Shown here in pieces: positions 1 through 20,601 of a DNA stretch of 64,000 bases (position 1 is the stretch's first letter; every line of letters begins with the position of its first letter). This DNA comes from Rhineura floridana. Taxonomy: Eukaryota; Chordata; Lepidosauria; Squamata; Rhineuridae. Below the pieces are notes generated by a model, which saw only the letters and a program-made list of their open reading frames with translations, was not told the DNA's origin and ran no database searches. The translations under genes were made by a program, and so were the position numbers. The stretch lies in the NCBI RefSeq assembly GCF_030035675.1, contig NC_084482.1, positions 219,441,943 through 219,505,942 of the forward strand, given 5' to 3'.

Positions 1-150
1 TGTTTGGGTAACCTTCCACAGTCGGAAAGGGGGAGAATTGTGGAGATGCAAAAATCAAGATGCGTCTAAGTGAAGTTGATCTGTGATGAGATTCTTTGTT
101 TTGCCTTGACATTCCAACATGACTTTTTTCTCCCTCCTTCCCTTCGACAG
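1..150 (+). other. 3' end of intron before the locus Z finger exon
   Basis: This stretch matches the last part of the intron before the finger exon in locus A (about 16038-16189) and locus B (about 42987-43137) almost base for base. It ends in a pyrimidine run followed by CAG at 148-150, a good splice acceptor. No coding sequence is visible. The earlier exons of this gene lie to the left of the window. Confidence 0.75.
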
Positions 151-1275
<1,125 letters not shown>

Positions 1276-1744
1276 CGTTGTGGGGAGGTGGTTCCCTGTA
1301 CCTGTATTAGATTTGAAATTGTTTTGGGTTTTACATATGAAGTATGTTTTTGTTTTGCTTTCATTGTTGGTGTTTTTGAGATATCTGGGAAGTGAACAAT
1401 GAATAGAAATTTTTAAAAAATCCTTGTACGTAATGGCCAGTTTACCAGATGCTTCCATGTCCTATTAAATTTTGATTTTATTCATTTTCCTTTCTGAAAT
1501 GTTTTGTATTGACAATTTTAATGTATTTTTTTTCCGTAAAACACTTCAGGAATATACAAATTTCGTTAAATGATATATGAAATAAATAAACAGTTTGCTG
1601 CACTTGATTTCCCCATCTAATTCTGGTATCCTGTCGGTTTTTATATATAACATGGTTTTGATATTCCTTTGATAATTTTTGTGTGGACTATGCTAATATC
1701 TTTCAGAAATGGAAATGCATTCACTGGTCTTCTGCTGATGTATT
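1276..1744 (+). other. Locus Z: 3' flank with poly(A) signals
   Basis: This AT-rich flank aligns with the 3' flanks of A (about 17500-17985) and B (44700-44840 plus 48200-48540), and in inverted form with D. Overlapping AATAAA hexamers at 1581-1590 lie where A has AATAAA at 17815, so this is the likely polyadenylation region. Homology to the A flank ends at about 1744, where an L2 element begins. Confidence 0.6.
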
Positions 1745-2440
1745 TTGGGCAACCAGTGCAGCTCTGTAACACACTCTACGTGGGGCTGCCTTGGAAGACT
1801 GTTCGGAAACTTAAACTGGTACAAAGAGCTGCAGCCAGAGTATTAACAGGGGCTGGTTACAGGGATCATACAACTCCCTTGTTACAACAGCTCCACTGGC
1901 TGCCAGTTTGTTTCCAGTCACAATTCAAAGTGCTGGTTTTGACCTTTAAAGCCCTATACGGCCCAAGTCCAGGCTATCTGTCAGACCGTATCTCCCTATA
2001 CGAGCCTGCCCAGGCCCTGAGATCTTCAGGAGAGGCCCTTCTCTCAGTCCTGACACCCTCACAAGTACGACTGGTGGGGACGCGAGATAGGGCCTTTTCG
2101 GTGGCTGCTCCTAGGTTCTGGAACATTCCTAGGGAGGCACAAATGGCTTCCTCCTTGCCATCCTTCGGCAAGTAAAGACTTTTTTATTCCGACAGGCCTT
2201 TGGGATAGAAGGTGTTTAGAATTGGGCTTTATAAGGCTTGTTTTATTGTTTTACATTATTACCTGTATTATTTTAAATTGTTTTTAGATTTTTAAGTGCC
2301 TTTTACGGTTTTAAGGTTGTGCATAGTTTAATTGTATTTTAATTGTATGCTTTTCTATGTTTTTAACTACATGTAGTTTTATTTGTAAGCCGCCCTGAGT
2401 TCCAGTTTGGAAAAAGGGCGAGGTAAAAATAAAGTTTCAT
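1745..2440 (+). mobile_element. L2-clade LINE, 3' end (5'-truncated)
   Basis: The translation carries the L2 reverse-transcriptase C-terminal block (YVGLPWKTVRKLKLVQ, then AAARVLTGAGY and LHWLPV). It is followed by the usual squamate L2 3' UTR ending in a GCCGCCCTGAGTTCC-type motif and an A-rich AAATAAAG tail near 2430. It is cut at the 5' side and has lost part of the frame near 2175. It interrupts the 3' flank shared by the zinc-finger loci. Confidence 0.75.
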
Positions 2441-2469
2441 TCATTCATTTTCAAACACAGGTAATATGC

Positions 2470-2630
2470 GTTATAAGGGGAACCTCAGCCAGTAATCTGG
2501 CTGCTGCATTTTGGACCTGTTTCCTCAGTTGTGCTCAAGGGCAGCCCCATGTGGAACTCAATGCCATAATCCAAACTGGAAGTTTCCAGAGTATGGAGTT
2601 AATGGGGAATTCTTATATTCAAACAATAAA
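2470..2630 (-). mobile_element. L2 LINE fragment, reverse orientation
   Basis: Read on the minus strand, this piece carries a degraded version of the L2 block with GLPLSTT and a VQNAAA-like sequence. It is short, and no boundary motif is clear. Confidence 0.45.
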
Positions 2631-2644
2631 CAAATATATATTCT

Positions 2645-5080
2645 TTGGGAATGCACACCTTAACGTGGTGAGGGGGTTTAAGAGTTGAAAAAGCTGGGAG
2701 CAATGCCATCAGAAGTCTACACCCAAGCTGGAATGGTCAAAGCTGAGACACCAGACTAAGATGCATCCAAACTTAAAGTGAATGGTAAACCTCCTTTGAA
2801 TATCTCATACCACGAAAACCCTATGCAGGCCCACCCTTAGCATGTGCAGGGACCAGGGCAAAAGCATAGTTGCCCCCCCCTTCTCTCTCTATATTGTTCT
2901 GCTTCCCGGTGCCTAGGGGCAGTACTGACCCTATGAACAGAGTATCCAAAATGCAACACGAGATAGTGCTGGAAGATGAGACCCCCAGGTCAGAAGGCAC
3001 TCACCAAGCTACTGGGGAAGAACAAAGGACAAGTACGAGTAGCGCTGTGACTAATGACGCAGCTGGGTCAAAGCCGAAAGGAAGCCCAGAGGCTGATGTG
3101 CACAGTTGTGAAAGGAGAGTCCAGAGTTGTACGACGCACACAATAGGAACATGGAATGTGAGAAGCATGAACCAGGGAAAGTTAGAAATTGTCAAGCAAG
3201 AAATGGAACGTATCAACATTACAATACTTGGTGTGAGTGAATTAAAATGGACGGGAATGGGACATTTTCAGTCAAGCAACTACAAAATACTTTATGCAGG
3301 AAATGAGAAATCAAGAAACAGGTTGTTTTAATAGTGAGATGTAGCAAAAGCAATTAGGAGCTACAACACAAGGTCTGAGCGAGTGATATCAGTGAGATTA
3401 TACGGTAATCCCATTAACATAACCATCATCCAAGTCTGTGTTCCAACGGCAACAGCAGAAGAGGAATTGGAAAGATTTTATGCAGAAGCACAGGAAGAAA
3501 TTGATCACACACCAAACAAGATGTGCTGATAATCATGGGGGACTGGAATGCAAAAGTAGGGAACACAGAAGAACTAGGAATTGTGGGGAAATGGAGCTTT
3601 GGAGACAGACATGAAGCAGGAGAAAGACTTATTGAATTCTGTGAAGCCAATAATTTGTTTCTTGCGAACACATTTTTTGAACAACCGAAAAGGCGAGTGG
3701 ACACGTGGACATCACCAAATGGTCAATATAGCAATCAAATTGATTGTATAATTGGTAGCAGAAGATGAAGAAGTTCCATACTTTCTGCGAAAACAAGACC
3801 AGGAGCAGACTGTGGTACAGATCATGAAATGGTCGTATCGAAAATCAGAGCTAAAGAACAACAACAAAGCAATCATAATGCCAAAATACAATTTAAATAA
3901 CATCCCAGAAGAATATAAAGATTAAACAAGGAACAGGTTTGAGGCTTTAAACCTAGTTGACAGAGAACCAGAAGAACTGTGGAGTGAAGTCAGAGACATG
4001 ATCAGGGAAGAATGCAAAAAGACAATACCTCTAGTTCAAAGGAGAGAAAGACCTCAATGGATTACTGAAGAATCTCTTCAAATGGTTAAAGAGAGAAGGA
4101 AAGCAAAAGCAAAAGGAGATAGAAACACAGTCAGAACCCTAAATGCATCAATACAGCGACTAGTACATAGGGACAAAGAGAACTATTACAATAGTTACTG
4201 TATAGAAATAGAAGAGGACAACAAAAAGGGTAGAACAAGAGCCCTATACCAAAAGATTAGAGAAATGAAAGGGAAATTTAAATCGAGTGGGGATGTTGGA
4301 TAATCAACAGGGGAACACACTGACTGACCGAGATAAAATAAAAGGAAGATGGAAGCAATACACTAAAGAACTCTATAAAACAGATGCCCGGATGACAGAT
4401 TTATTCATGGAGGAACCGTATGATGAAGAACCAGAGATTTTGGAATGCGAGGTGAAAGCTGCTCTTAAAATACTTGAAAGAAACAAATCACCAGGAATAG
4501 ATGGCATACCAATAGAGTTGCTATAAGCTACTGAGACTGAATCTGTCCAAATTTTGACAAAAATCTGTCAAGAGATATGGAAAACTAAACAATGGCCCAC
4601 AGACTGGAAGCATTCCATATACATCCCAATTCCAAAGAGAGGAGATCCCAGGAAATGCAGTAATTATCGAACTATTGCCTTAATATCCCATGCAAGTAAA
4701 GTAATCCTCAAAATTCTACAACAAAGGCTCTTACCATATATGGTGTGAGAAATGCCAGGTATCAGAGATCATATCGTAAACATACGTTGGATAATGGAAC
4801 GGACCAAGGAATTTCAGGAGAAAATCACCCTGTGCTTTAGAGATTACAGCAAAGCCTTTGACTGTGTAGATCATGAAAAACTATGGAATGCTTTAAAAGA
4901 AATGGGGGTGCCACAGCATCTGATTATCCCGATGCACAACCTATACTCTGGACAAGAGGCTACTGTAAGGCCAGAATATAGAGAAACCAATTGGTTCCCA
5001 ATTGGACAGGGTGTGAGACAGGGGTGTATTTTATCACCCTATTTGTTTAACCTATACACAGAACATATCATACATGTTAC
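2645..5080 (+). mobile_element. BovB/RTE LINE, multiply broken, 3'-truncated
   Basis: The element opens with a BovB-like 5' leader (TTAACGTGGTGAGGGGGTTT at about 2660). Endonuclease pieces follow: TWNVRSMNQGKLEIV near 3150, GDWNAKVG at about 3540, then WTSPNGQYSNQIDCI near 3710. The linker and reverse-transcriptase region come next (CEVKAALKILERNKSPG near 4450, IPIPKRGDPRKCSNYRTIAL near 4630, DYSKAFDCVDHEKLW near 4850, GVRQGCILSPYLFNLY near 5010). The sequence then leaves the family before the YADD motif. The frame is split into at least six pieces, so the copy is old and dead. Squamates are known carriers of BovB. Confidence 0.88.
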
Positions 5081-5185
5081 CGAATTCTTCCAAGCTACAC
5101 AGCAAGTGGATTGGACTGTGAAAGACCAACCCTAATTGTGTTTGCATTTTGACAAATTTGTAGGGCAGTCCAATATCTCAGGTGT

Positions 5186-5404
5186 GCCAGTGTGGTGTAG
5201 TGGTTAAGGTGTTGGACTAGGACCTGGGAGACCAAGGTTTGAATCCCCACACAGCCATGAAGCTCACTGGGTGACCATGGGCCAGTCACTGCCTCTCAGC
5301 CTCAGAGGAAGGCAATGGTAAAACTACCTCTGATTACTGCTTACCATGAAAACCCTATTCATAGGGTTGTCATAAGTCGGGATCGACTTGAAGACAGTCC
5401 ACTT
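5186..5404 (+). mobile_element. Sauria-type SINE (tRNA head, BovB-like tail)
   Basis: The head shows RNA polymerase III promoter boxes: an A-box-like TGGTGTAGTGGTTAAGGTG at about 5193 and a B-box-like GGTTTGAATCCCC at about 5236. A tRNA-unrelated body follows (CAGCCATGAAGCTCACTGG). The tail (CATAGGGTTGTCATAAGTCG then TCGACTTGAAG) is nearly the same as the 3' end of the RTE pieces at 31918 and 40833. This head-body-tail plan is that of squamate Sauria SINEs mobilised by BovB. It is not a functional tRNA gene. Confidence 0.85.
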
Positions 5405-5452
5405 CTGTGTGGGGATTCGAACCCGGGTCTCACAGGTCATAGTCCAATACTG
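5405..5452 (-). mobile_element. Inverted SINE head fragment
   Basis: Directly after the SINE the sequence reads, on the minus strand, as another tRNA-like head with a B box (GGGTTCGAATCCCCACACA). It looks like a second SINE fragment in the opposite orientation that has lost its body and tail. Confidence 0.5.
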
Positions 5453-5514
5453 ACCTGGGGATGGGGTAAGGAGTGTAGGAGGAAGGGGAGGGGAGGAGAT
5501 TGGATGGGTGGGCA

Positions 5515-6485
5515 ATGGCCAAAGGGGAAGCCCCTTTCCTTTCCAAAAGGAAAACATTGTGAACAGTATCATTGCTTTTCAGGGTTTCCCTCTCCTTTTT
5601 ATTCTACAGCAGGCACATGTAGCCTCCCACCCAAATTTAAACCAAAGTTGCCCCTGGCCACATCCACACCAGGCCTTTATTTCACTTTGGACAGTCATGG
5701 CTTCTCCCAAAGAATCCTGGGAAGTGTAGTTTGTGAAGGGTGCTGAGAGTTACTAGGAGATGCCCTGTTCCCCTCACAGAGCTTCAGTCAGAATGGTTGA
5801 CTGTTAAACCACTCTGGCCACTGGACCTCTGTCAGGGGAATAGAGTCTCCTGTCAGCACCCTCCACAAACTACACTTCCCAGGATTCTCTGAGGGAAGCC
5901 TTGACTGTCTCATGTGAAATCAAAGTCTGGTGTGGGTGTGGCCCCCTGATTAGGCAAGCCCAGCAGCTGTGAGTCTGGCTTTTAGAACAATGACAGTTGG
6001 TTCTTACTGAGCATGTCTGACATTATCATTGAGTTCAATGCAAAATTTATTAAATTATTTAAAAATCACCTAGGCATTTTTTTGAACTTTTAAACTGCAG
6101 AAGATGAAGGTCAGAGCATGGGGCAAGGTCAGTATCAGAATTACTGGTACTCTGTGAACATGGCCAATTTTTAATGAATTTCAACAGATTATGAGAACTC
6201 AGAGAAAAAAATCTAAAAGGGCTCTGGTTTTCTCTCTCTTTAGATTTTAACTCTATTCTCTCTGACTGTTTTGCGCATTGCCATGAAAATTGACAGGGTT
6301 GTTAAGCAAGCATTTCTGAGTTCAGGACTGTAAGTTTTGTCAGGTTTTGATTTGAAATGAGCTCATGGGAAGCATCAGAATGGAATGGGGGTATTTTCAA
6401 TTTAACATTGCGGAATGTGAAAAATCAACGCTGGCTATAGTACACAGTCACTCTTGTGGCTGTATAAACAGCTTTATAATTAGAC
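5515..6485. repeat. Upstream block of unit A, repeated at 28275-29215
   Basis: About 950 bp that recur upstream of locus B, including the same foldback element and the same AT-rich stretch. No gene is visible. The block marks the left part of the large duplication that produced loci A and B. Confidence 0.75.
5650..5946. mobile_element. Foldback (MITE-like) element, copy in unit A
   Basis: The two ends are inverted copies: GGCCACATCCACACCAG on the left and its near complement CTGGTGTGGGTGTGGCC on the right. Inner arms (AATCCTGGGAAGTGTAGTTT and AAACTACACTTCCCAGGATT) also pair across a centre near 5800. No transposase is present. A copy lies at 28405-28704. The superfamily is uncertain, perhaps hAT. 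Confidence 0.65.
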
Positions 6486-6620
6486 AAATTAACAAAGTAT
6501 TCATGAACTGCTTAGTATTTTTAAAATCTCTAAACCAGATTTGGGGAATCTTCAGCCTGGGCGGCCAATCTGGGCCCTCCAGACCGGCCTCTTTGGCCCA
6601 TGAGACTGTTTTGGGGAAGC
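6486..6620 (-). repeat. Interspersed repeat of unrecognised family
   Basis: This piece is related, in opposite orientation, to about 13215-13345 (and the B counterpart 40160-40290). The shared parts are a central GC-rich section and a TTTAAAAACACTAAGCAG-like end. I do not recognise the family. Confidence 0.35.
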
Positions 6621-7135
6621 CACGGCCACCAGCCCCATACCTGCCATCATACACAATTTCAAATGTGGGGCAGGGGAGGGCAGAGCTTCCAAGATAATTC
6701 AAAGAAGCTTGAAGTGGGGTTTTCGATCATCCCTTTGCTGGAGCCAGGAGTGATGGGAGGAAGCAGAAGGCCTTGTTGAAGGAGGGGGAAGTTTCTCCCA
6801 TAGCACAGCGGCAACTTCCGAAGTGCAGGGTCCCTTCATGACAGTCACTCCACACTCCCTCGCAGCCACGCCTCTTCTCCCACTTTACCTCGTCTCCCTT
6901 GCTATCCCTGCCATCTTGCCAGTCCACACTCCGCTGCAGCAGTCATCCCTAGCAGCCAATCAGCATGGGTGGAGGGTGTGTGTTAGCTACTGAAAAGAGT
7001 CTTCTCTGTAACCGTCTCACCTCCTTTCACTCCGATTGGCTCCAATCAGCACGACAAGGACTCTTCTCAGTGGCTAATACGCTCCCTTCTCCTACTGATT
7101 AGCTCATGCATAGGGACCTGGCTGGGACCCTGCTC
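6621..7135. other. Non-coding stretch with paired CCAAT motifs
   Basis: No gene is seen. Around 7030-7060 two inverted CCAAT motifs sit close together (GATTGGCTCCAATCAGC), with further ATTGG/CCAAT sites at about 6957 and 7097. A related stretch lies at about 47395-47570 inside the hAT-like element, so at least part of this is repetitive. Promoter activity is possible but unproven. Confidence 0.3.
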
Positions 7136-7149
7136 CCAAAAAAGTTATG

Positions 7150-8270
7150 GGTCTGTGACACACACACACCTCTGACTACACCCCTCCCATCGCTGTTCTT
7201 TGAAGCAGCCCCCACAGCCCCATTCGACCTCCTGGCATCGGAAGCTGCAAGGAGCAGCGTGGGGCAGCTTGCAAAGGGCTCAGGCAGACTGTGCCTCCCT
7301 CTGAGGAAGAGGCACCTGCAGCCCCATTTAGGAGGCCCTCCTTGTCCCCCCATACACTGAATGACCCCTATGTTGCACCTACCTATTTATTTATTTATTT
7401 ATGCATTTATACCTCATTTTTCCTCCAAGTGGCACCCGTAACGTGGGGGCAAATGCACAAGCGCAGGCTCCCTTCATGCCAGCCCCACACCCTCCCCCCT
7501 TTTGAATGGAGACCCCCGTTCTCCTGTCCCCTTCTCTATTGTGCCCCCCTTTCTGATGAAGACTTCCTGCTGCCGGTGGGGGAAGGAGGGAACTCGAGGG
7601 GGGTTGCATTTGCACCCCTCCCCAACAGACAGGAGGGAGAAACATTTTGGCAGTGGGGGGGGCGGAAGCAGCTCTTGCCACTCAGTCCTCCGATGGGTTA
7701 AGGAAAAGAGTTCTGGTTCCCAGAGCGGCAGGAAGTCTTCATCACAGGGAGGGGGAGAGAATATTGAAGGGGAAGTGGGGGGGGCTGTCTTCATTAATAT
7801 TTCGGGAAAATAAAAAAATTAGGCCCGGAGAGGAGGAGGCTGGAGCCTAAAGAGGTGCAAAGGGGGGGGGAGAAGATTTAGTATTTTTGTTGGGGGGTGA
7901 GGGAAAAGAGGGGGGCACTCCCCCCTTTCCCTCTGGGGGTCCCTGGTGCATTCAGTCCATTTGCAAAGCAGGGTCCGAAGTGCCTCCAGGTTTGCCTTGC
8001 AAGGCCCTCTTGGAAGCCAGAGCCCGGGCAAGGGGATGCAGCTCTGCAGGGGGGGTGGCTGTGTGTTGGGGGGTTGGTGTCCTGTGGTGGTTTTGAGAGT
8101 CACAGGTGGAGGAGGGGAGCTGCCTTTGCAATTCCTGGGCCTGACAGGGGACTGATGGGGCGAGGGGAGAGTAGGAAGATTTGCTTTTGGGGAGGGGGTT
8201 GACGGAACACTGTCCAGTTGCAAAGTGTGGCAAAAACTGTTTCCACTGAAGCTGCCCCCCCCACCCCTTT
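7150..8270 (+). promoter_or_regulatory. GC-rich candidate promoter/5' region of locus A (copy 1)
   Basis: A purine/pyrimidine-biased, G/C-run-rich block about 0.6-1.7 kb upstream of the leader exon of gene A. It recurs as a nearly complete copy at 25560-26770 and in shorter form at 32282-32850 upstream of gene B. The many small open frames on both strands come from composition and differ between copies in frame, so they are not genes. Position before the leader exon in A and B suggests a promoter or 5' UTR source. No TATA box is obvious. Confidence 0.4.
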
Positions 8271-8785
8271 TGCAGATGAGCCCAGACTCTCTAGAAGGAC
8301 GAAACACAGGTCAGGCAGGGGAAAAGGGGGGGACCTCTTGATGCAGAGGAAACAACTTTGTGGGGGGGCACATTGGAGGGGAGGGGTTTGCTGTGCTGCT
8401 TTTCTGCCCCAGAGCTGCAGGGACCCTTTTGGATTTCCTCCACTGGAAGAGGGTTGGTCAGTTCCCCTCCTGCCCTGCAAGGAAAATGGAGGGATGGAGA
8501 GAGGAATCTGAAACTGACCAGGCTCTGAATGGGCTTCTAGAAGCTTTCAAGGCAGAGGATGGAGGAAGTGAGTGAATAAATGCCCCTTCCTCAGCTGGAC
8601 TGGAGGGGAAGGGGCTTCTCCTGCCATCCTCTCAAGAGTTTGTTGGAGGGGACGATTACTTGCGGTACTGGCCCAGAGAGGGGGTGCTGGGAGTCTGAGA
8701 TTGGGGCTGCTTATACTATTCAAATGCCTGGAACCCAAATATACATGAAGGATTAAAACCCTCCCATCTCCTGTCTCTCCTGCAG
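8271..8785 (+). other. Region between GC-rich block and leader exon of gene A
   Basis: Part of this (8480-8700) is closely matched at 32990-33160 in unit B. A further portion (8705-8785) is matched at 33565-33653 and ends in a pyrimidine tract plus TGCAG, a good splice acceptor at 8785. An upstream 5' UTR exon is therefore likely, but I could not place its donor. Confidence 0.4.
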
Positions 8786-8820
8786 GCCCTTGAGAGCTGC
8801 TCCCTACGAAAACGTGCATC

Positions 8821-8856
8821 ATGGCCAAAGCTGTGGGAGTCCCAGAACTGGCCTAG
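8821..8856 (+). promoter_or_regulatory. Upstream open reading frame in 5' UTR of gene A
   Basis: A short ATG-to-TAG frame of 11 codons lies 26 nt before the predicted start codon of gene A. In gene B the bases carrying this ATG are missing, although the flanking leader sequence is conserved. It could lower translation of A if the transcript includes it. That is inference only. Confidence 0.3.
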
Positions 8857-8882
8857 TTTACACCTCCCTCTCAGGCAGCACC

Positions 8883-17340
<8,458 letters not shown>

Positions 17341-17535
17341 ATGCAGAGGATGCAGAAAGAACTTTGGAGTATCTTGTCTGCTTCCATTCCATCTTCTGAA
17401 TCAGGAAATGCTGCGAAGGTAATGGATAGGTGTCTGGAGGCATTGATGGGCTGGATGGAGGCCAACAAACTGAGGGTGAATTCTAAGACAGAAATGCTGT
17501 GGGTAGGAGGTTCCCTGTACCTGTATTGGATTTGA
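17341..17535 (+). pseudogene. L2-derived tail after gene A stop
   Basis: A 64-codon open frame follows the TAA directly and in the same frame as the fingers. It contains SSESGNAAKVMDRCLEALMG, WMEANKLRVNSKTEMLWVGG, which resembles L2 reverse transcriptase just after the YADD motif. It is conserved in all four paralogs, so the L2 piece was there before the cluster expanded. In A only read-through of TAA would attach it to the protein. Confidence 0.7.
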
Positions 17536-20270
17536 AAATGTTTTTGTTTTTACAAGTATGTGTTTTGTTTTCATTGTTGGTGTTTTTGAGATGTTATATG
17601 GGAAGTGAACAATGAATGGAAATAAATGATCATCCTTGTATGTGATGGCTAGTTTACCAGGTGCTTCCATATCCTTCTAAATCCTTTAAATTTTATTGAT
17701 TCTATTCATTTCCCTTTTTAGAATTTGTTTTTAAATGTTGTTTTGTATTGACAATTTTAATGTATATTTTATTTTTTTGTGAAACACTTCAGGAATATAC
17801 AAATTTCGTTCAATAATAAATGAAGTAAACAGTTTGCTTCACTTGATCTCCCCATCTAATTATGATATTATTTTATGTATAACATGGTTTTGATATTCCT
17901 TTGATATCTTTTGTGTGGACTATGCTAACATCTTTTAGAAACTGAACTGCATTCACTGGTCTTCTGCTGATGTATTTTCAGTACGTTCTTCTACGCTGAT
18001 TTCACCCCCCAGGTGTATCTGGTCACGACCCTCTTCCCCCGTGGGGCACATGAAGGTCTTCGCTTTCAACTGGTACTCATAGCAGGAAGGGAGTGAGAAT
18101 TGGGTCTTGACAGCAATTGCTTAGTAAAACTTCATTCTCCGGGCAATGGAGGGGCCTTTTGGAAAGGCAGCAGGGTTGGGTGAATTCTCTCCTTAAGATC
18201 TTGGGGAGCCACTGTTTGTCAGGATAAGCAGTCCTGGACCAGATATATCCACGGTCTGGTTCACTAGAAGGTAAATGTAGATGTGCAGAATCTTCAGAAG
18301 TAACTCATCCATGTTGTGTGTTTGTTAATTACGCTTCCTTCTAGAGTCCCTGTTGGAGGCAGTATGCTTCTGAATGGCACTTGCTAGGAATCACAAGGGT
18401 GAAGATGACTGGGAGGTTGGTGAACTGGGTCATCCACAGACAAGGGAGGTGTTTCTACATTATGGGGGAGGGAATGACTCCCCAGTTATAAAATATAATA
18501 GCTTAAATACATTCTCAAGTATTTTAAAGCTTGAGCGACTCAGGGACCAGATTGCTGAAAGGCTCGCTTGCACCATCCCGTCCTTCCTGTATCTTAGGAT
18601 CTAGCCAGTAAAGGTGATTAGACTAGTGACCCGGTGTGAAAGAGGGATGTATAGAAAATATCCATCTATTTTTATCCATATTTTCATAAAATTTTGGATT
18701 TTGTCTGAAAGTAGCTGCTGCCACATATGCTAGGAAAGGCCTGAAACTATGGCCCCATCTGCACTAGACCACAGCCGAGAGAGCCTCCGCCAGCTCAGTC
18801 AGAGAAGCTGCCGGGGAGCAGGCTGGACTTTACACCACCAACAGCCATAGTTTCCTGTCTCCTTGGCCCGACACCAGGTGCAGGCCCTCACAGCCAGCTC
18901 CAGGACAGAGTGGTTTCCTGGTGACAGCGATGGAAGTTCTGCAGACCACAGCAACTCCTCCCCCCCATCCCTGCAGCCTCTGCTGGAGTTGCACCGAGTA
19001 TCCAGATGGGCAAAGCTTGATCAGATCAACTCCTCCCAGATCTTAGGAATGCACACCAAGTCAGCACCTTCATAGTCAAAGGGTAGCTAGACTCACCCAC
19101 CCAGGGCTCCTTGGATTGCTGCCTGCCCCCACAGCCAAGTAATCCCTTCATGGTTCACCGACAGAGGAGCTCCCTCCCCAAGGATCCTTTTTCCAGGGCC
19201 CCACACAAACCTGGAATCATCCCTATCTCTATTTCCACATTATGTGAGAGGACAGAAAAGGATTCCATGCAAGGTTGCTAGTGTGTTGGATTCTACACTT
19301 TCTGGTCTGTAAGCTCCAGAGCCCAGCAGTGATCAAGACCTGAGGTGGGAAGCTGCAGGTGTCCTGAGCTTGCTGTCGAAAGACCGCCGAGTGTGAGGCT
19401 GTCAGACAGACACCCACAGAACAACCTCCCATAGCAGCAGGACCTGTAGAGATGGAACCAAGATGCTCACAGCCTCTTTGTCCTGAGCCTGAGAAACCAA
19501 ATGCCTCCCATAGTACCTCTGTGGTCTAAAGGCACAGGGAGAACATCAGGCAACACCCATTGCTCTGCTCTTTTCAATTCAGACACATGCATCAGCCACG
19601 CTCCTGGCCGATGCATGATTGACATGAGTCAGAAGGGGAGAATCTTACAAGCATAAGGTCTCAAATAACAATTGACCTTACTACACGCAATTAACCCTAC
19701 CATGTGCACAGAAAGTTGCTCCCTTCAGACTAATGACAATCATGCTTGGGCCAGAGAACATGGCTGGTGAGCATAGCATCATGAAGCGGGTGGAGCTAGC
19801 GCCATGTATGTCCATTTGCCCTTTCATGCATTGAAGCTGAACTTCTGAACAGAGTTTGGGGAAACTCAGCCCTGTAGCAGTTCAAAAGCAGTTTTAGTCA
19901 AGCATCTTTGGGTGACTCAGGACAGGAGGCAATAAGGTAAAATAATTTCAGATCAATGAACCAGACAGAAATAGGGATCTCTCCAAACAGGGCAAATGGG
20001 CATTAAAGTGGCACATTTGGTTCACTGCAAGAAAGTGTAAAACGATGCACATTTGGGGCAGGGGGATACTGATTTCACATATACCCTAATGGGATCTGAA
20101 TTGGCAATGGCTGACGAAATGAGACCTTGAGGTCCTACAGCATAGCTTGCTGAAGATAGCACCCCAGGCTGTAAACACACTAGTCACCAGATCAAAGCGT
20201 TTCCATTAGCCACACCTGGAGGGGTTGATCTGCTGATCAGCTGCAAAATCTCTTTAAAGCTGTTTAAAAA
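17536..20270 (+). other. 3' flank of gene A, duplicated downstream of gene B
   Basis: AATAAA at 17815-17820 is the likely poly(A) signal. The rest contains no convincing gene. It matches 48200-51495 almost base for base once two insertions in B are set aside, and its first part recurs inverted at 59229-60030. A 76-codon open frame at 18374-18604 is not kept at its start in B. Confidence 0.65.
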
Positions 20271-20601
20271 ACCCCACTCCAGCTGTTACCACCAAGTTTT
20301 ACAGTGAAGAGGGGCAGGGTTTGACTAGTCAGACCACTACCTGGTGAAGACAGACCTTCTACTGCCACAAACCCTCCGTGGGGTGGAAGGGCCCATTAAG
20401 ATGGTTTTCCCCCAGGCGTCTGATGGATCCTGATGGTTTCCTGAATGCGCTTGGGGATACTTTGGAGCAAGCACACAGCCACTCGACTGAAGCCCTGGTG
20501 GATGGCTAGAATGCTGCGATCACCAGGGCTTTAAACCGAGTGGCACCAAAACGCCCTCTCCCCTGAATAGAACCCAGACGGCACCGTGGTTTACCCCACG
20601 G

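Noticed and set aside
5186-5250. tRNA gene
   Set aside because: The A and B boxes belong to a SINE head. A cloverleaf is not maintained and a BovB-like tail follows.
7099-8580. Many overlapping small open frames on both strands in the GC-rich block
   Set aside because: They arise from long G and C runs, overlap each other on opposite strands, and change frame between the three copies of the block. No splice or domain signal supports them.
18374-18604. 76-codon open frame in the gene A 3' flank as a host gene
   Set aside because: The start is not conserved in the matching part of unit B, no domain is recognisable, and the surrounding flank is equally conserved outside the frame.
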